From positions 806,001 to 870,000 of the forward strand of contig NZ_LT907782.1 of assembly GCF_900206265.1 (NCBI RefSeq): DNA of 64,000 nucleotides, written 5' to 3'. The position numbers were made by a program, and so were the translations under genes. Positions within the stretch are counted from its first letter, which is position 1, and every line of letters starts with the position of its first letter. Positions 40,111-48,814 of this stretch are shown one piece after another. Under the pieces are notes generated by a model, which saw nothing but the letters and a program-made list of their open reading frames with translations, did not search any database and had not been told where the DNA came from. This stretch comes from Nitrosomonas ureae. Lineage in GTDB: Bacteria; Pseudomonadota; Gammaproteobacteria; Burkholderiales; Nitrosomonadaceae.

Positions 40111-41661
40111 ATGCTGAAAAATATAGTGCTTGATGCTCTAATCGCAAGAGAAGACTTCGAAGTTAAAGATGAGACTGGCGGCACTACAAGGAATATTGGC
40201 ACTGTCGGCACAAGAGATCTTGAGTACGACTCATTCTTTTTTAGTGCTCTTAGGAAACCTGATTTCCAAAGAGAAACAAATGAGTGGGATGCTAAGCGTA
40301 TCGTTTCATTAATCGATAGTTTCATTTCTGGCGACCTAATTCCTGCGGTAATTCTTTGGCGCAGCGCTGCAAGCTACACTTTTGTAATTGATGGAGCTCA
40401 CAGGCTTAGTGCTTTGGCTGCATGGATTAACAATGATTTTGGTGATGGAAATATTTCCAAACAGTTCTATGATGGAGTTATTCCAGAAGAGCAGATTTCT
40501 GCTGCTGAGGATACCAGGAAGTCTGTAAGAAAGCAGATTGACTTATATTCAGACTATAAATTGGCACTAAAAAACCCCGAGAAAGTTGAACCTCATATTG
40601 CGGAAAAGGCTAAATCACTTGGTGCCTTGGCAATCCAAGTACAATGGGTTGAAGGAGATGCAAAAAAAGCTGAAAGCTCGTTCTTCAAAATTAACCAACA
40701 AGCTGCACCTATTGATAAAACCGAGTTAATGTTGCTGCAATCAAGACGAAAGCCCGCTGGAATTGCGACAAGAGCTATTTTACGAAGTGGAAAGGGGCAT
40801 AAGTATTGGTCATATTATTCACCTGAAGTACAGAATGAAATTCAAGATCTTGCAGAAGAAATAAATGAAATATTATTTCAACCTTCTTTAAAAAATCCTA
40901 TTAAAACACTTGATTTACCAGTAGGAGGAAAAAATTTCTCATCACAGGGACAATCGTTAATTCTTGAACTAGTTAATAAAACTAACAATGTCGATAATAA
41001 TAATGAAAAAGATGATGTGGATGGAAATGAAACCGTTTTATATCTTAAAAAGTGTTTAAAAGTTATTAGATGCTTAAATAGTGTGCACTCTTCCTCTTTG
41101 GGTCTTCACCCTGCAATTTATTTCTATTCAAAAGATGGTAGGCATAAGCCCGCATCTTTCTGGGCGGCCATAGATTTTATTCAAGAGCTCGAAAAAACAA
41201 AAAGCTTTAGTCTATTCACTAAATTCAGAGAGCCATTTGAACAGTTTATTCAACAGTATGATTATATTGTTCAGCAAGTTGTCAGAAAACATCGAAGCGC
41301 TTCAGCAGCTTATCCTTATATTACAAAACTATACTTTGTTGTTCTTGAGCTATTGAAAAAGAACATACCTGTTAACGAGCTTCCAAAACATATATTGACT
41401 AATGAAAATTTTTCTTATGTAACCTTAAGTGATCAAGGTTTAGAGGAAATTACAAGCAAGGATTTTTCAAGAGAAAAGAAGTCGGAGGTGTTCATTAGGG
41501 AAGCAATTGAAAGTGCTATTAAATGCTCAATATGCGGAGGACTTTTGCATAAAAATTCTATAACTATAGATCACATAAAAAGAAAAGAAGATGGTGGTCT
41601 TGGAAATCCAGATAATGGTCAATTAACTCACCCATACTGTAATTCAACATACAAAAATTAG
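40111..41661 (+). CDS. DUF262-HNH protein (GmrSD-like architecture)
   Basis: A 516-residue soluble protein. The N-terminal DUF262/ParB-like part has PDFQRETNEWDAKRIVSLID and the motif FVIDGAHRLSALAAW (about residues 92-106), a variant of the IDGQQR motif of GmrS-type nucleotide-hydrolysing domains, then SSFFKINQQAAPIDKTELM. The C-terminus has a C-x2-C HNH nuclease: CSICGG (about 472), TIDHIKRKEDGG (about 486) and NPDNGQLTHPYCNSTYK. Type IV enzymes such as GmrSD and BrxU join DUF262 to an HNH of the DUF1524 type and cut modified phage DNA. Here the HNH is a different subtype. It is notably AT-rich and stands alone, with no methyltransferase beside it. The defence role is inference. Confidence 0.78.
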   Translation: MLKNIVLDALIAREDFEVKDETGGTTRNIGTVGTRDLEYDSFFFSALRKPDFQRETNEWDAKRIVSLIDSFISGDLIPAVILWRSAASYTFVIDGAHRLSALAAWINNDFGDGNISKQFYDGVIPEEQISAAEDTRKSVRKQIDLYSDYKLALKNPEKVEPHIAEKAKSLGALAIQVQWVEGDAKKAESSFFKINQQAAPIDKTELMLLQSRRKPAGIATRAILRSGKGHKYWSYYSPEVQNEIQDLAEEINEILFQPSLKNPIKTLDLPVGGKNFSSQGQSLILELVNKTNNVDNNNEKDDVDGNETVLYLKKCLKVIRCLNSVHSSSLGLHPAIYFYSKDGRHKPASFWAAIDFIQELEKTKSFSLFTKFREPFEQFIQQYDYIVQQVVRKHRSASAAYPYITKLYFVVLELLKKNIPVNELPKHILTNENFSYVTLSDQGLEEITSKDFSREKKSEVFIREAIESAIKCSICGGLLHKNSITIDHIKRKEDGGLGNPDNGQLTHPYCNSTYKN

Positions 41662-41912
41662 TAAAAATGCAAATAACAACTCGCTCAAACATATTAAGCA
41701 TTGCGCGCTTTACTTGATAGTACTATAACCCGATTATGCCTCGTAGTTTACCGCCGGTTTGGTACCCCGTGTACTTCATGCTCAACACTGCCACTTAGCT
41801 CGGCATTAACCTCATGCGATACTTCCTCTTTATTCTCCTAGCTTTTCTAATCCAGTCAATTTCTGCCTTCCCAGCATCCAGCACATGCCCGGCAGTTTTA
41901 GATTAAGAATGC
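41662..41912. other. gene-poor stretch between DUF262-HNH and the zeta cassette
   Basis: No intact gene. The minus strand near 41780-41890 reads as a short coherent stretch (HVLDAGKAEIDWIRKARRIK, then KYRMRLMPS, then stop), possibly a decayed gene end. Nothing else was recognised. Confidence 0.3.
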
Positions 41913-42401
41913 TTGGTAAAAAATTCACTTCAGTTGTATCAAGAAGATGCTGAGCAGTGGTGGAAAATTTATCACCATACCATAGCCAAACCCAAGGCGC
42001 GCAAAAATTTCAACGATGTCACACTTTTTTTGCGCCTATGGTCTGGCAGCACCGATGGAAAAATGACTGAAGGTCTTGTCACCAATACTGATGAAATTCT
42101 GGTCAAGAACAGCCTATGCTTCTTTGAAGGAATACTGGGACTATCCAAGCAAGAAATAGCTGCATTCATTACGCACTATTGGTTATTGACAGAACCAGGA
42201 CCGATTGCCATGGCACTCAAGCAAGCCTTGGAAAATACACGTTATCGGGATATAGCAGCGCAATTACTGCAAGAAACTTGCATTCAAGTCACAGATTGGC
42301 AAAATTATGCACGTCATCCACGATTAACTCTTACAAACTACATGACTGCTACGATCATCCAACACAAACGGACACAGAAACAACACGGGGAGATTGTGTA
42401 A
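41913..42401 (+). CDS. hypothetical first gene of the zeta-toxin cassette
   Basis: A 162-residue soluble protein with no recognised domain. It is rich in helices by composition ([22 protein letters not shown]) and has several Trp residues. The only start in frame before the conserved-looking part is TTG at 41913; a stop lies directly upstream, so the N-terminus might also be truncated or frameshifted (an ATG in another frame is at 41909). Its TAA overlaps the next ATG (TAATG at 42399-42403), so it is coupled to the zeta-like gene. A role as an antitoxin or accessory protein is only a guess. Confidence 0.55.
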   Translation: MVKNSLQLYQEDAEQWWKIYHHTIAKPKARKNFNDVTLFLRLWSGSTDGKMTEGLVTNTDEILVKNSLCFFEGILGLSKQEIAAFITHYWLLTEPGPIAMALKQALENTRYRDIAAQLLQETCIQVTDWQNYARHPRLTLTNYMTATIIQHKRTQKQHGEIV

Positions 42402-42973
42402 TGCATACCTGCTGGATCATTGCCGGACCGAATGGTGCAGGCAAAACCACATTCGCACTGGAATATCTGCCCAAGGTGGCGAACTGTGCTCATTTTGTTA
42501 ATGCCGATCTGATCGCAGTTGGTCTTTCTCCGCTGGCACCGGAGCGAGAACTTATTGCGGCAAGCCGTATTTTTTTGAACGAAATCGAAGAAAACATCAA
42601 GCGCCAAGAAAATTTTGCATTCGAAACCACGCTTTCAGGTCGTAGTTATTTACGCCTGATCGATCGGCTGCAGAGCGATGGTTGGCAAGTGGAATTGATC
42701 TATCTTGCCTTGTCCAGTGTCAGAATATCGGAAATGCGTGTAGCGGAAAGGGTCGCACATGGTGGTCACAATATTCCGTTGCGCGATATTAAGCGGCGTT
42801 TTACTCGTAGTTTAGCTAATTTACTCAATGTATTCAGCCATAAGGTTGATCGCTGCATTTGTTTTATGAATAATGGTCAAATGCCGATTCCCGTGTTTGA
42901 ACAAACGGGCGATAACCGTGATATTCTTCACGAAGTTTATCACCAGCAGTTATTAATGGAAGTTACGAAATGA
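42401..42973 (+). CDS. zeta toxin-like kinase
   Basis: A 190-residue P-loop protein. The Walker A motif is [11 protein letters not shown] at residues 7-17; then [21 protein letters not shown] and [23 protein letters not shown] follow, the full signature of the chromosomal zeta-toxin family. Zeta toxins phosphorylate UDP-N-acetylglucosamine and block cell-wall synthesis; chromosomal relatives may use other substrates. The ATG at 42401 overlaps the upstream stop, and its TGA overlaps the ATG of a small gene at 42970 (ATGA), so the three genes form one coupled unit. A longer frame from 42179 overlaps the upstream gene and is rejected. Confidence 0.85.
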   Translation: MHTCWIIAGPNGAGKTTFALEYLPKVANCAHFVNADLIAVGLSPLAPERELIAASRIFLNEIEENIKRQENFAFETTLSGRSYLRLIDRLQSDGWQVELIYLALSSVRISEMRVAERVAHGGHNIPLRDIKRRFTRSLANLLNVFSHKVDRCICFMNNGQMPIPVFEQTGDNRDILHEVYHQQLLMEVTK

Positions 42974-43179
42974 AGATAACCTCAAAAGCAAAGCTCTCAG
43001 AAAATGGTCAGGTAATCCTGGATTCGCTGCAAAAAGCTGTAACGCTGGCGCTTGAAAGAAAACGTCGATTGGGCCATTACGCCGTGATCTGGCAGGACGG
43101 CAAACCAGTGATGATCGGCGAGGATGCGCCGAAGGCATCAGAAAATTCTGCCAGTTCTGAAGCTGGCAGAGGCTTTTAA
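42970..43179 (+). CDS. small partner protein of the zeta-like toxin
   Basis: A 69-residue protein beginning [20 protein letters not shown], with [20 protein letters not shown] and a Ser/Ala/Glu-rich tail. Small proteins of this type are often found next to chromosomal zeta-like toxins, and I infer that it is the antitoxin. ATGA overlap with the toxin gene gives strict coupling. A hairpin (ctgccag/ctggcag, 43148-43169) overlaps its 3' end and may end the transcript. It has no resemblance to the epsilon antitoxin of plasmids. Confidence 0.7.
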   Translation: MKITSKAKLSENGQVILDSLQKAVTLALERKRRLGHYAVIWQDGKPVMIGEDAPKASENSASSEAGRGF

Positions 43180-43314
43180 ACTGAATCCTCTACTGTATGT
43201 TCCCATTAAGAACGGGGTGGTTAACTGATCAACCTTCGGTTAGCAGACACATAGTTTCCCTGTTGTAGTCATTTCATGCAAAAATATAAAAATAAATTAA
43301 GCTAAGGAGATGTC

Positions 43315-43971
43315 ATGTCACTGCGTATTAATGATCAAGCACCTAATTTTCAGGCAGAAACCACTCAGGGAAGAATCGATTTCCATCAGTGGATCGGCGA
43401 TAAATGGGCGGTATTATTTTCCCACCCTAAGGATTTCACGCCGGTTTGCACAACGGAATTGGGATATATGGCCAGTATTCAAGCCGAGTTCGATAAGCGC
43501 GGTACCAAACTTATCGGGCTGAGTATTGATCCGCTTAATGATCATGAGAAATGGCTCAAAGACGTTGAGGATGTCGGGGGTTCATCGGTTCGTTACCCGG
43601 TTATTGCAGACACGGATCTGCATGTGGCCAAACTTTATAATATGTTCCCTGCCGATGAAACAGGTTCAGCGGAAGGACGAACGGCCCTCACCAATGCAAC
43701 CGTCCGCTCAGTATTTATCATCGGCCCTGATAAAAACATCAAGCTCATGATGACTTACCCTATGACTACAGGTCGTAATTTCAATGAAATCTTGCGCGTT
43801 ATTGATTCAATGCAGCTAACCGCAAAGCACAAAGTCGCGACACCCGTAAACTGGCAGCAAGGCGACGATGTCATCATTGTTCCTTCAATCAGCAATGAAG
43901 AGGCGCAGAAGATTTACCCGCAAGGCTGGGAAACAGTAAAGCCCTACCTGCGCAAGGTCAAGCAACCATGA
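43315..43971 (+). CDS. 1-Cys peroxiredoxin (Prx6 family)
   Basis: A 218-residue peroxiredoxin. The peroxidatic motif is HPKDFTPVCTTELG (about residues 40-53), with PVCTTE characteristic of the Prx6 class. The C-terminal domain has KVATPVNWQQGDDVIIVPSIS and ends YLRKVKQP, the extended Prx6 tail. It reduces hydrogen peroxide and alkyl hydroperoxides in the cytosol. AAGGAGA at 43304-43310 supports the start. A strong terminator follows at 44042-44074, so it is a single-gene unit. Confidence 0.92.
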   Translation: MSLRINDQAPNFQAETTQGRIDFHQWIGDKWAVLFSHPKDFTPVCTTELGYMASIQAEFDKRGTKLIGLSIDPLNDHEKWLKDVEDVGGSSVRYPVIADTDLHVAKLYNMFPADETGSAEGRTALTNATVRSVFIIGPDKNIKLMMTYPMTTGRNFNEILRVIDSMQLTAKHKVATPVNWQQGDDVIIVPSISNEEAQKIYPQGWETVKPYLRKVKQP

Positions 43972-44041
43972 TTTTTATATACAGCCGGTTACACTCTTTA
44001 ATCTATTGATCGATGGTTTTAGTCCACGATGATCTGCCAAT

Positions 44042-44074
44042 AAAAAAGGATTAGCTTAAATGCCAATCCTTTTT
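44042..44074 (+). terminator. intrinsic terminator of the peroxiredoxin gene
   Basis: aaaaaaggatt (44042-44052) and aatcctttttt (44064-44074) form an 11-bp stem with a loop of about 11 bases and an A-tract/T-tract on either side. It is 70 bases past the peroxiredoxin stop. Confidence 0.75.
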
Positions 44075-44256
44075 TATTTCCGCACGAATCCCAATTTATT
44101 TTTATCATATTGTTAAGGTCGGGTATTTCTTCGATAATTCCGAGAGGTTAAGAAAATTAATTGGCGATGAAATCCGACCAAACGCGTGCGGAACTCTGCT
44201 CGATGAGTAAATCGTTGCGTTATATATAGGCATATTCTTCAATAAAGGAGTATTCA

Positions 44257-44586
44257 ATGAAAAAAATCCTTATTGCTATTTGTGGTGGTCTAATACTGTC
44301 TTCTTGTACATGGGTTAAGGTTACTTCAAAAGGTGAAGGTGTGCGCCTGGTGCAATCAACTCGAACAGTCGAATCATGTAGGAAATTAGGGCAAGTTAAT
44401 ACCAAAGTTGAAAGTAAATTAATAGTGTTCAACCGTGATGCGGATAAAGTTTCAGCTGAACTTGCGGACCTTGCACGTAACGAAGCGGCTTTGATGGGTG
44501 GAGATACGATTATTCCCATTTCAGAAATTACTGAGGGAAGGCGCAGTTTTGGTGTTTATCAGTGTTTCGCGACAAGAACGCAATGA
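44257..44586 (+). CDS. DUF4156-like lipoprotein
   Basis: A 109-residue protein with a lipoprotein signal (MKKILIAICGGLILSSC, lipobox Cys at residue 17). The DUF4156-like core follows: GEGVRLVQSTRTVESCRKLG, then LADLARNEAALMGGDTIIPIS, and a C-terminal VYQCFA. The two later cysteines may form a disulphide. The family is of unknown role and sits at the outer membrane or periplasm. AAGGAG is 7 bases upstream of the ATG. Confidence 0.78.
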   Translation: MKKILIAICGGLILSSCTWVKVTSKGEGVRLVQSTRTVESCRKLGQVNTKVESKLIVFNRDADKVSAELADLARNEAALMGGDTIIPISEITEGRRSFGVYQCFATRTQ

Positions 44587-44779
44587 TTAACCTATCCCGT
44601 GCGTGGATTTACACAACAAGTGACTCTGGCCGGAAAACAAATGTACATGCAAAAACATCTGGAGTTAAAATGACTTGCCCAATATATTCGGGCGATTTGT
44701 TCCGGAAAGAGGCTCTTAAACACCAAGAGATCGGCAAAACGTTCCTCTTAATCGCGTTTTAATAAGGGGATGCCGTCGT

Positions 44780-45349
44780 ATGAATAATAACGCTCTGATT
44801 TTGGTTGATTCGACAAAACTCCGCGAACTTGTTGCCGGGCTTGATCTGCACGATGAGAAAACTAAATAATACATTGAAGCTCGCTGGCTGAAATATGTCG
44901 AGTGGTGGGATTCCCGAACTAGCAGCGCAAGAAAGAAATACTATGCCTTGCGTAGCGCAGTAGTGATTGCAGGCGCACTCATTCCTGCACTGGTAGGTCT
45001 TCGGTAGTTGGTGGAGGGAGAATACGGTTGGATTTTTGCCGTCGCGTCAATCGTGGCTAGCCTTATCGTAGCAATCTGTGCAGGTATTGAAAGTCTCTTT
45101 AATTTTGGCGATATCTGGCGTGAAAAACGTGCTGCTGCAGAACTGATCAAGAGTGAGGGTTTCAGTTTCTTTCAGTTGATCGGTGAGTACACGCCCTTTA
45201 AATCCCATCAGGAGGCCTATCCGCTATTTGCCAGAAACGTTGAGAACCTGATCCGCAATGAGATTAAAGACTATATATTCGCCATTAGCACGAAGAATCA
45301 GAATTCCACCTTAACCAGCAGATCGACTGGCAACGAACAACAAGGTTGA
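44780..45349 (+). pseudogene. DUF4231 (SLATT-type) membrane protein with two in-frame stops
   Basis: One continuous frame from ATG 44780 to the stop at 45349 is interrupted only by TAA at 44867-44869 and TAG at 45005-45007. Across them it reads as a DUF4231 protein: YIEARWLKYVEWWDSRTSSA, then two hydrophobic helices (RSAVVIAGALIPALVGL and IFAVASIVASLIVAIC), then IESLFNFGDIWREKRAAAE and GEYTPF. DUF4231 belongs to the SLATT superfamily of two-helix membrane proteins tied to nucleotide-signalled defence. Both stops could be single C-to-T changes of Gln codons. AGGGGA lies 10 bases before the ATG. Confidence 0.8.
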
Positions 45350-45445
45350 GACATGCCGATTTTATTTATAGACGGGTTAAAAAAATAGAATTCTTGAATA
45401 ATTACGTAGGCAATACTTATCAATCTTAAAAAGATTGATGTAAAA

Positions 45446-45997
45446 TCATATGGATGATGTATTCAAAGAATTTAATATCACATCTCTGACCGCTTTAGAG
45501 CAATAACTTGCTCGACTCGGAAAACGCAATAACTTAAATCCGGCAGTAATACATACTTTCTCCACAAAACTGCTTTTGGCGCGAGCAATGCGCCGAATAT
45601 GATTGTGATCGTCCAGTACTATAACGGCAACCACTGAAAGTGTATGTTTTTCACATAAAATATAATCAAAATGCTTAGGAGGTATCCGGTATATCGCAGC
45701 CTTACAATTTTGTATCGTAAAAATCTCATCGGGTGTAAGCACGTCATTAATCCGTACCTTCGCAAATATTTCATAGTCTTTGGATAAAGATTCTTTTAAC
45801 GCCAGAAAAAAAGAATACTCAGTACTAGAAAGAATTTCCTCGAGAGATTCATATTTAAAATGTTTAGACTTGTGGCGAAATTTAAATAATGTAAATGTCT
45901 TGGTAAAAATTGTAATGATGTTCATAACTGAGCATTGGCTGTACATGAAAAAATATGATATCGGCATGCACAAAAGCACTTTGAAGGTTCTTAGCAA
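45446..45997 (-). CDS. DUF2726 domain protein
   Basis: About 183 residues. A hydrophobic N-terminus (LLCMPISYFFMYSQC) could be a membrane anchor; an alternative start is the Met at 45925 (MNIITIF), giving 159 residues. The C-terminal part has the DUF2726 pattern: SSTEYSFFLALKESLSKDYEIF, then KVRINDVL, HFDYILCEKHTLSVVAVIVLDD and AGFKLLRFPSR. DUF2726 is related to the restriction-endonuclease-like PD-(D/E)XK fold. It is AT-rich, like other genes in this segment. Its function is unknown. Confidence 0.65.
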   Translation of the reverse strand: MLRTFKVLLCMPISYFFMYSQCSVMNIITIFTKTFTLFKFRHKSKHFKYESLEEILSSTEYSFFLALKESLSKDYEIFAKVRINDVLTPDEIFTIQNCKAAIYRIPPKHFDYILCEKHTLSVVAVIVLDDHNHIRRIARAKSSFVEKVCITAGFKLLRFPSRASYCSKAVRDVILNSLNTSSI

Positions 45998-46285
45998 AAT
46001 AGCGCATGTAATTTGCTTAATCTTGACACGAATGCCGGTCGTCGCAGCAATCCAGGATTTTCTTCACGCTTTTCAACACTCCGCTAACCCGTATCTACAT
46101 CCGTTTTATCACGATGCAGCCGTGCCCGCACCTATGTAACTTCGTCAATCAGTGTTCCTTGGGACCTGAAAAAAGAATGGCAAAATGCAAATTAGGAATG
46201 ACCGGGAATTCGTGCTCAAAAAAACGGCAGCAGTACCAAAAAATCCGAAAGCCGCTAATTATTCAGCGTTTCCTTAATGCTCGGC
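45998..46285. other. gap between DUF2726 and opgH
   Basis: About 290 bases with no gene that I can support. It marks a sharp change from AT-rich to GC-richer sequence at the opgH end (46286). No inverted repeat or insertion-sequence end was seen. Confidence 0.35.
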
Positions 46286-48814
46286 TTATTTCGCTTTCAA
46301 CGCCAACGGATTTAGCGCCAGTTGTTGATAGTAATTCACCCATGAAGAGTATTTCTCCGGCGCCGCCCATACGCGGTAATGCAGACGAGACATGGTAACG
46401 GGATCGCTCAACAGTACCAGACGGCGATCGAGATTGAGTTTATCCGGGGTTTCATTCAGCGCCTGCTCAACATGACGATCGCGGGCACTCTCAAGCACTT
46501 TACTTTCGCGGTGACGCGCGGTGGCCATCGCTGTCGCCAGTGCGTTGAACGATGGATGAAACACGGCGTGCATAAAGCCGTCGCCCAGCGTGCGGTTGCG
46601 ATTCATTACCAGATAGTTGTCTGTATCCACCAGCACCTGAGGTGGCGAATACTCTTCCGGTATCATGAACAACTTCCAACGTTTGGCGCGCAAGCCAACA
46701 GACGCGCGACTGGAAATGACCGACACGAGCGGTGACAGAATCAACGAGAAGACAATAGGCGCCAGCCAGAACAAGAAACGCAGATCAAGCCACGCCATTC
46801 CTAGGGCCCATACCAGCCCCAGCAACAGCTGAGAACCATGGCGCATAAAGGCTTCACTCCACGGCGTGGAATCGTCGTCACGCTGTGGCGAGTTCCACAC
46901 CACCTCCCAGCCAAGGAACGCGCTGACCACGAATACGGTGTGGAATAGCATACGCACCGGTGCCAGCAGCACCGAAAAGAGCACCTCCAGCAACAGGGAG
47001 ATCGTAACACGAACGAACCCACCGTACTCTTTCGTCCCTTTGCACCAAATAAGCAGAATACTCAACAGCTTGGGCAGGAACAGTAACACCATAGTCGAGG
47101 CTAGCAGCGCGATCGCCAGTTCCGGTCGCCACTGCGGCCACACCGGAAACAGCTGGTGCGGTTGCAGGAAATATTGCGGTTCCGTGAGCGTATGCACCAC
47201 CTGCAGCGCAGTAGAAAGCGCAAGGAACATAAACCACAAGGGCGCGGAAAGATAGGACATTACCCCTGTCAGGAACACCGCACGGTGTACCGGATGCATG
47301 CCTTTTACCAGAAACAGGCGGAAGTTCATCAGATTACCGTGACACCAGCGGCGGTCGCGCTTAAGCTCATCCAGCAGATTCGGCGGCAGTTCCTCATATG
47401 AACCCGACAGATCGTAAGCGATCCACACTCCCCACCCCGCACGACGCATTAATGCCGCCTCCACGAAGTCGTGAGAGAGAATGGAGCCCGCGAAAGAACC
47501 TTCACCCGGCAGAGGCGCCAGCGCACAGTGTTCAATAAACGGTTTCACACGGATGATCGCGTTGTGACCCCAGTAGTGTGATTCCCCTAATTGCCAGAAG
47601 TGCAAGCCGGCAGTAAACAGCGGCCCGTAAACGCGGGTCGCAAACTGCTGGCAACGCGCGTAGAGGGTATCCATGCCTGAGGCTTTCGGCGATGACTGAA
47701 TGATGCCGGCATTCGGGTTAGTCTCCATCAGGCGCACCAGATTGATCAGGCACTCCCCTGACATCACCGAGTCCGCATCCAGCACCACCATGTAGGTGTA
47801 CTGGTTACCCCAACGACGGCAGAAATCGTCAATATTGCCGCTCTTACGCTTCACGCGGCGGCGGCGACGACGATAGAAGATCCGGCCTTCACCTTGAACC
47901 TCTGCAATCAGTTCCATCCACGCTTTCTGTTCTGCAACGCAGATATCAGGGTTATAGCTGTCGCTCAGAATATAGACATCGAAGTGTTGTTGTTGACCCG
48001 TCGCTTTCACAGATTCCCAAGTCGCGCGCAATCCGGCAAATACGCGATTCACGTCTTCGTTGCAGATAGGCATAATCAACGCTGTACGATGCTCGGGATT
48101 GAGTGGCACATCCCCTGCCGTCGATGCCGAAATACTATACTTATCTTTACCGATCAGTAGTTGCAAAAAACCCATCAGCGCCGTCCAGAAACCGGCGGAT
48201 ATCCAGCAGAAGAGAATAGCGAAGAGGATCAAAATGCCGCTTTGCAGTATATAAGGTAGCAACTGCATAAACGATATCCGCGCATCCTGGCCAATTATAT
48301 CGATCGGATTGATCAGCGCCCAGCCCTGGTAAGGAAGGATAGTTTTCATATACCAGGTCGCAACCACGGTTTGCGACAACGTCAGCAGCAGCAAAATGTA
48401 GCGGCGGATGGTGCCGACGGTGCGCCATTGCTGTTCGTGAGTCTGCTCTTTCTGCGTCAGTCGCGACACATAGCTCGGCGTAATATCCCGCCCACGCAGA
48501 TGATCCCAGAATCGCCCAATCGGATTGGTGCGCCACGGTTCCGGTGACATCGATGAACGCGTTGCTTTGGGCATCGCCTTCAGTTGCGTACGCTCTTCGT
48601 CGTCTTTAATCAGTTGTCCGTCAACTAAAGCATCAGGCCAGCTCTGCTTTAGTCGCGCTTTCACAGACCCCAGCGGCGAATCATCTTCACGCACATAGTG
48701 ATGTTGCTCAGGATCCAGCGCCTCATGAAGGGTGCGGATATCCATTGTCGGCAGCGCCGCTTTCTCAGCTTTAGTCAGCAGCAGCGCGTCTATATACCCA
48801 GCTACCTTATTCAT
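46286..48814 (-). CDS. opgH: glucans biosynthesis glucosyltransferase OpgH (enterobacterial type)
   Basis: An 842-residue inner-membrane glycosyltransferase that makes the beta-1,2-glucan backbone of osmoregulated periplasmic glucans from UDP-glucose. The GT2 core is visible ([70 protein letters not shown]), with about eight membrane segments. Long stretches match E. coli MdoH as I remember it, far more closely than expected for a betaproteobacterium. The ATG at 48814 ([11 protein letters not shown]) overlaps the opgG stop by 8 bases, as in enterics. Higher GC than its neighbours also points to transfer. Confidence 0.95.
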   Translation of the reverse strand: MNKVAGYIDALLLTKAEKAALPTMDIRTLHEALDPEQHHYVREDDSPLGSVKARLKQSWPDALVDGQLIKDDEERTQLKAMPKATRSSMSPEPWRTNPIGRFWDHLRGRDITPSYVSRLTQKEQTHEQQWRTVGTIRRYILLLLTLSQTVVATWYMKTILPYQGWALINPIDIIGQDARISFMQLLPYILQSGILILFAILFCWISAGFWTALMGFLQLLIGKDKYSISASTAGDVPLNPEHRTALIMPICNEDVNRVFAGLRATWESVKATGQQQHFDVYILSDSYNPDICVAEQKAWMELIAEVQGEGRIFYRRRRRRVKRKSGNIDDFCRRWGNQYTYMVVLDADSVMSGECLINLVRLMETNPNAGIIQSSPKASGMDTLYARCQQFATRVYGPLFTAGLHFWQLGESHYWGHNAIIRVKPFIEHCALAPLPGEGSFAGSILSHDFVEAALMRRAGWGVWIAYDLSGSYEELPPNLLDELKRDRRWCHGNLMNFRLFLVKGMHPVHRAVFLTGVMSYLSAPLWFMFLALSTALQVVHTLTEPQYFLQPHQLFPVWPQWRPELAIALLASTMVLLFLPKLLSILLIWCKGTKEYGGFVRVTISLLLEVLFSVLLAPVRMLFHTVFVVSAFLGWEVVWNSPQRDDDSTPWSEAFMRHGSQLLLGLVWALGMAWLDLRFLFWLAPIVFSLILSPLVSVISSRASVGLRAKRWKLFMIPEEYSPPQVLVDTDNYLVMNRNRTLGDGFMHAVFHPSFNALATAMATARHRESKVLESARDRHVEQALNETPDKLNLDRRLVLLSDPVTMSRLHYRVWAAPEKYSSWVNYYQQLALNPLALKAK

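Noticed and set aside
42179..42400. A longer start for the zeta-like toxin (frame open from 42179)
   Set aside because: It overlaps 220 bases of the upstream gene, and TAATG at 42399-42403 gives a natural start followed at once by the Walker A segment.
44562..44762. A 66-residue plus-strand ORF after the DUF4156 gene
   Set aside because: It overlaps the end of that gene, has no Shine-Dalgarno sequence and no coherent family pattern. It may be random.
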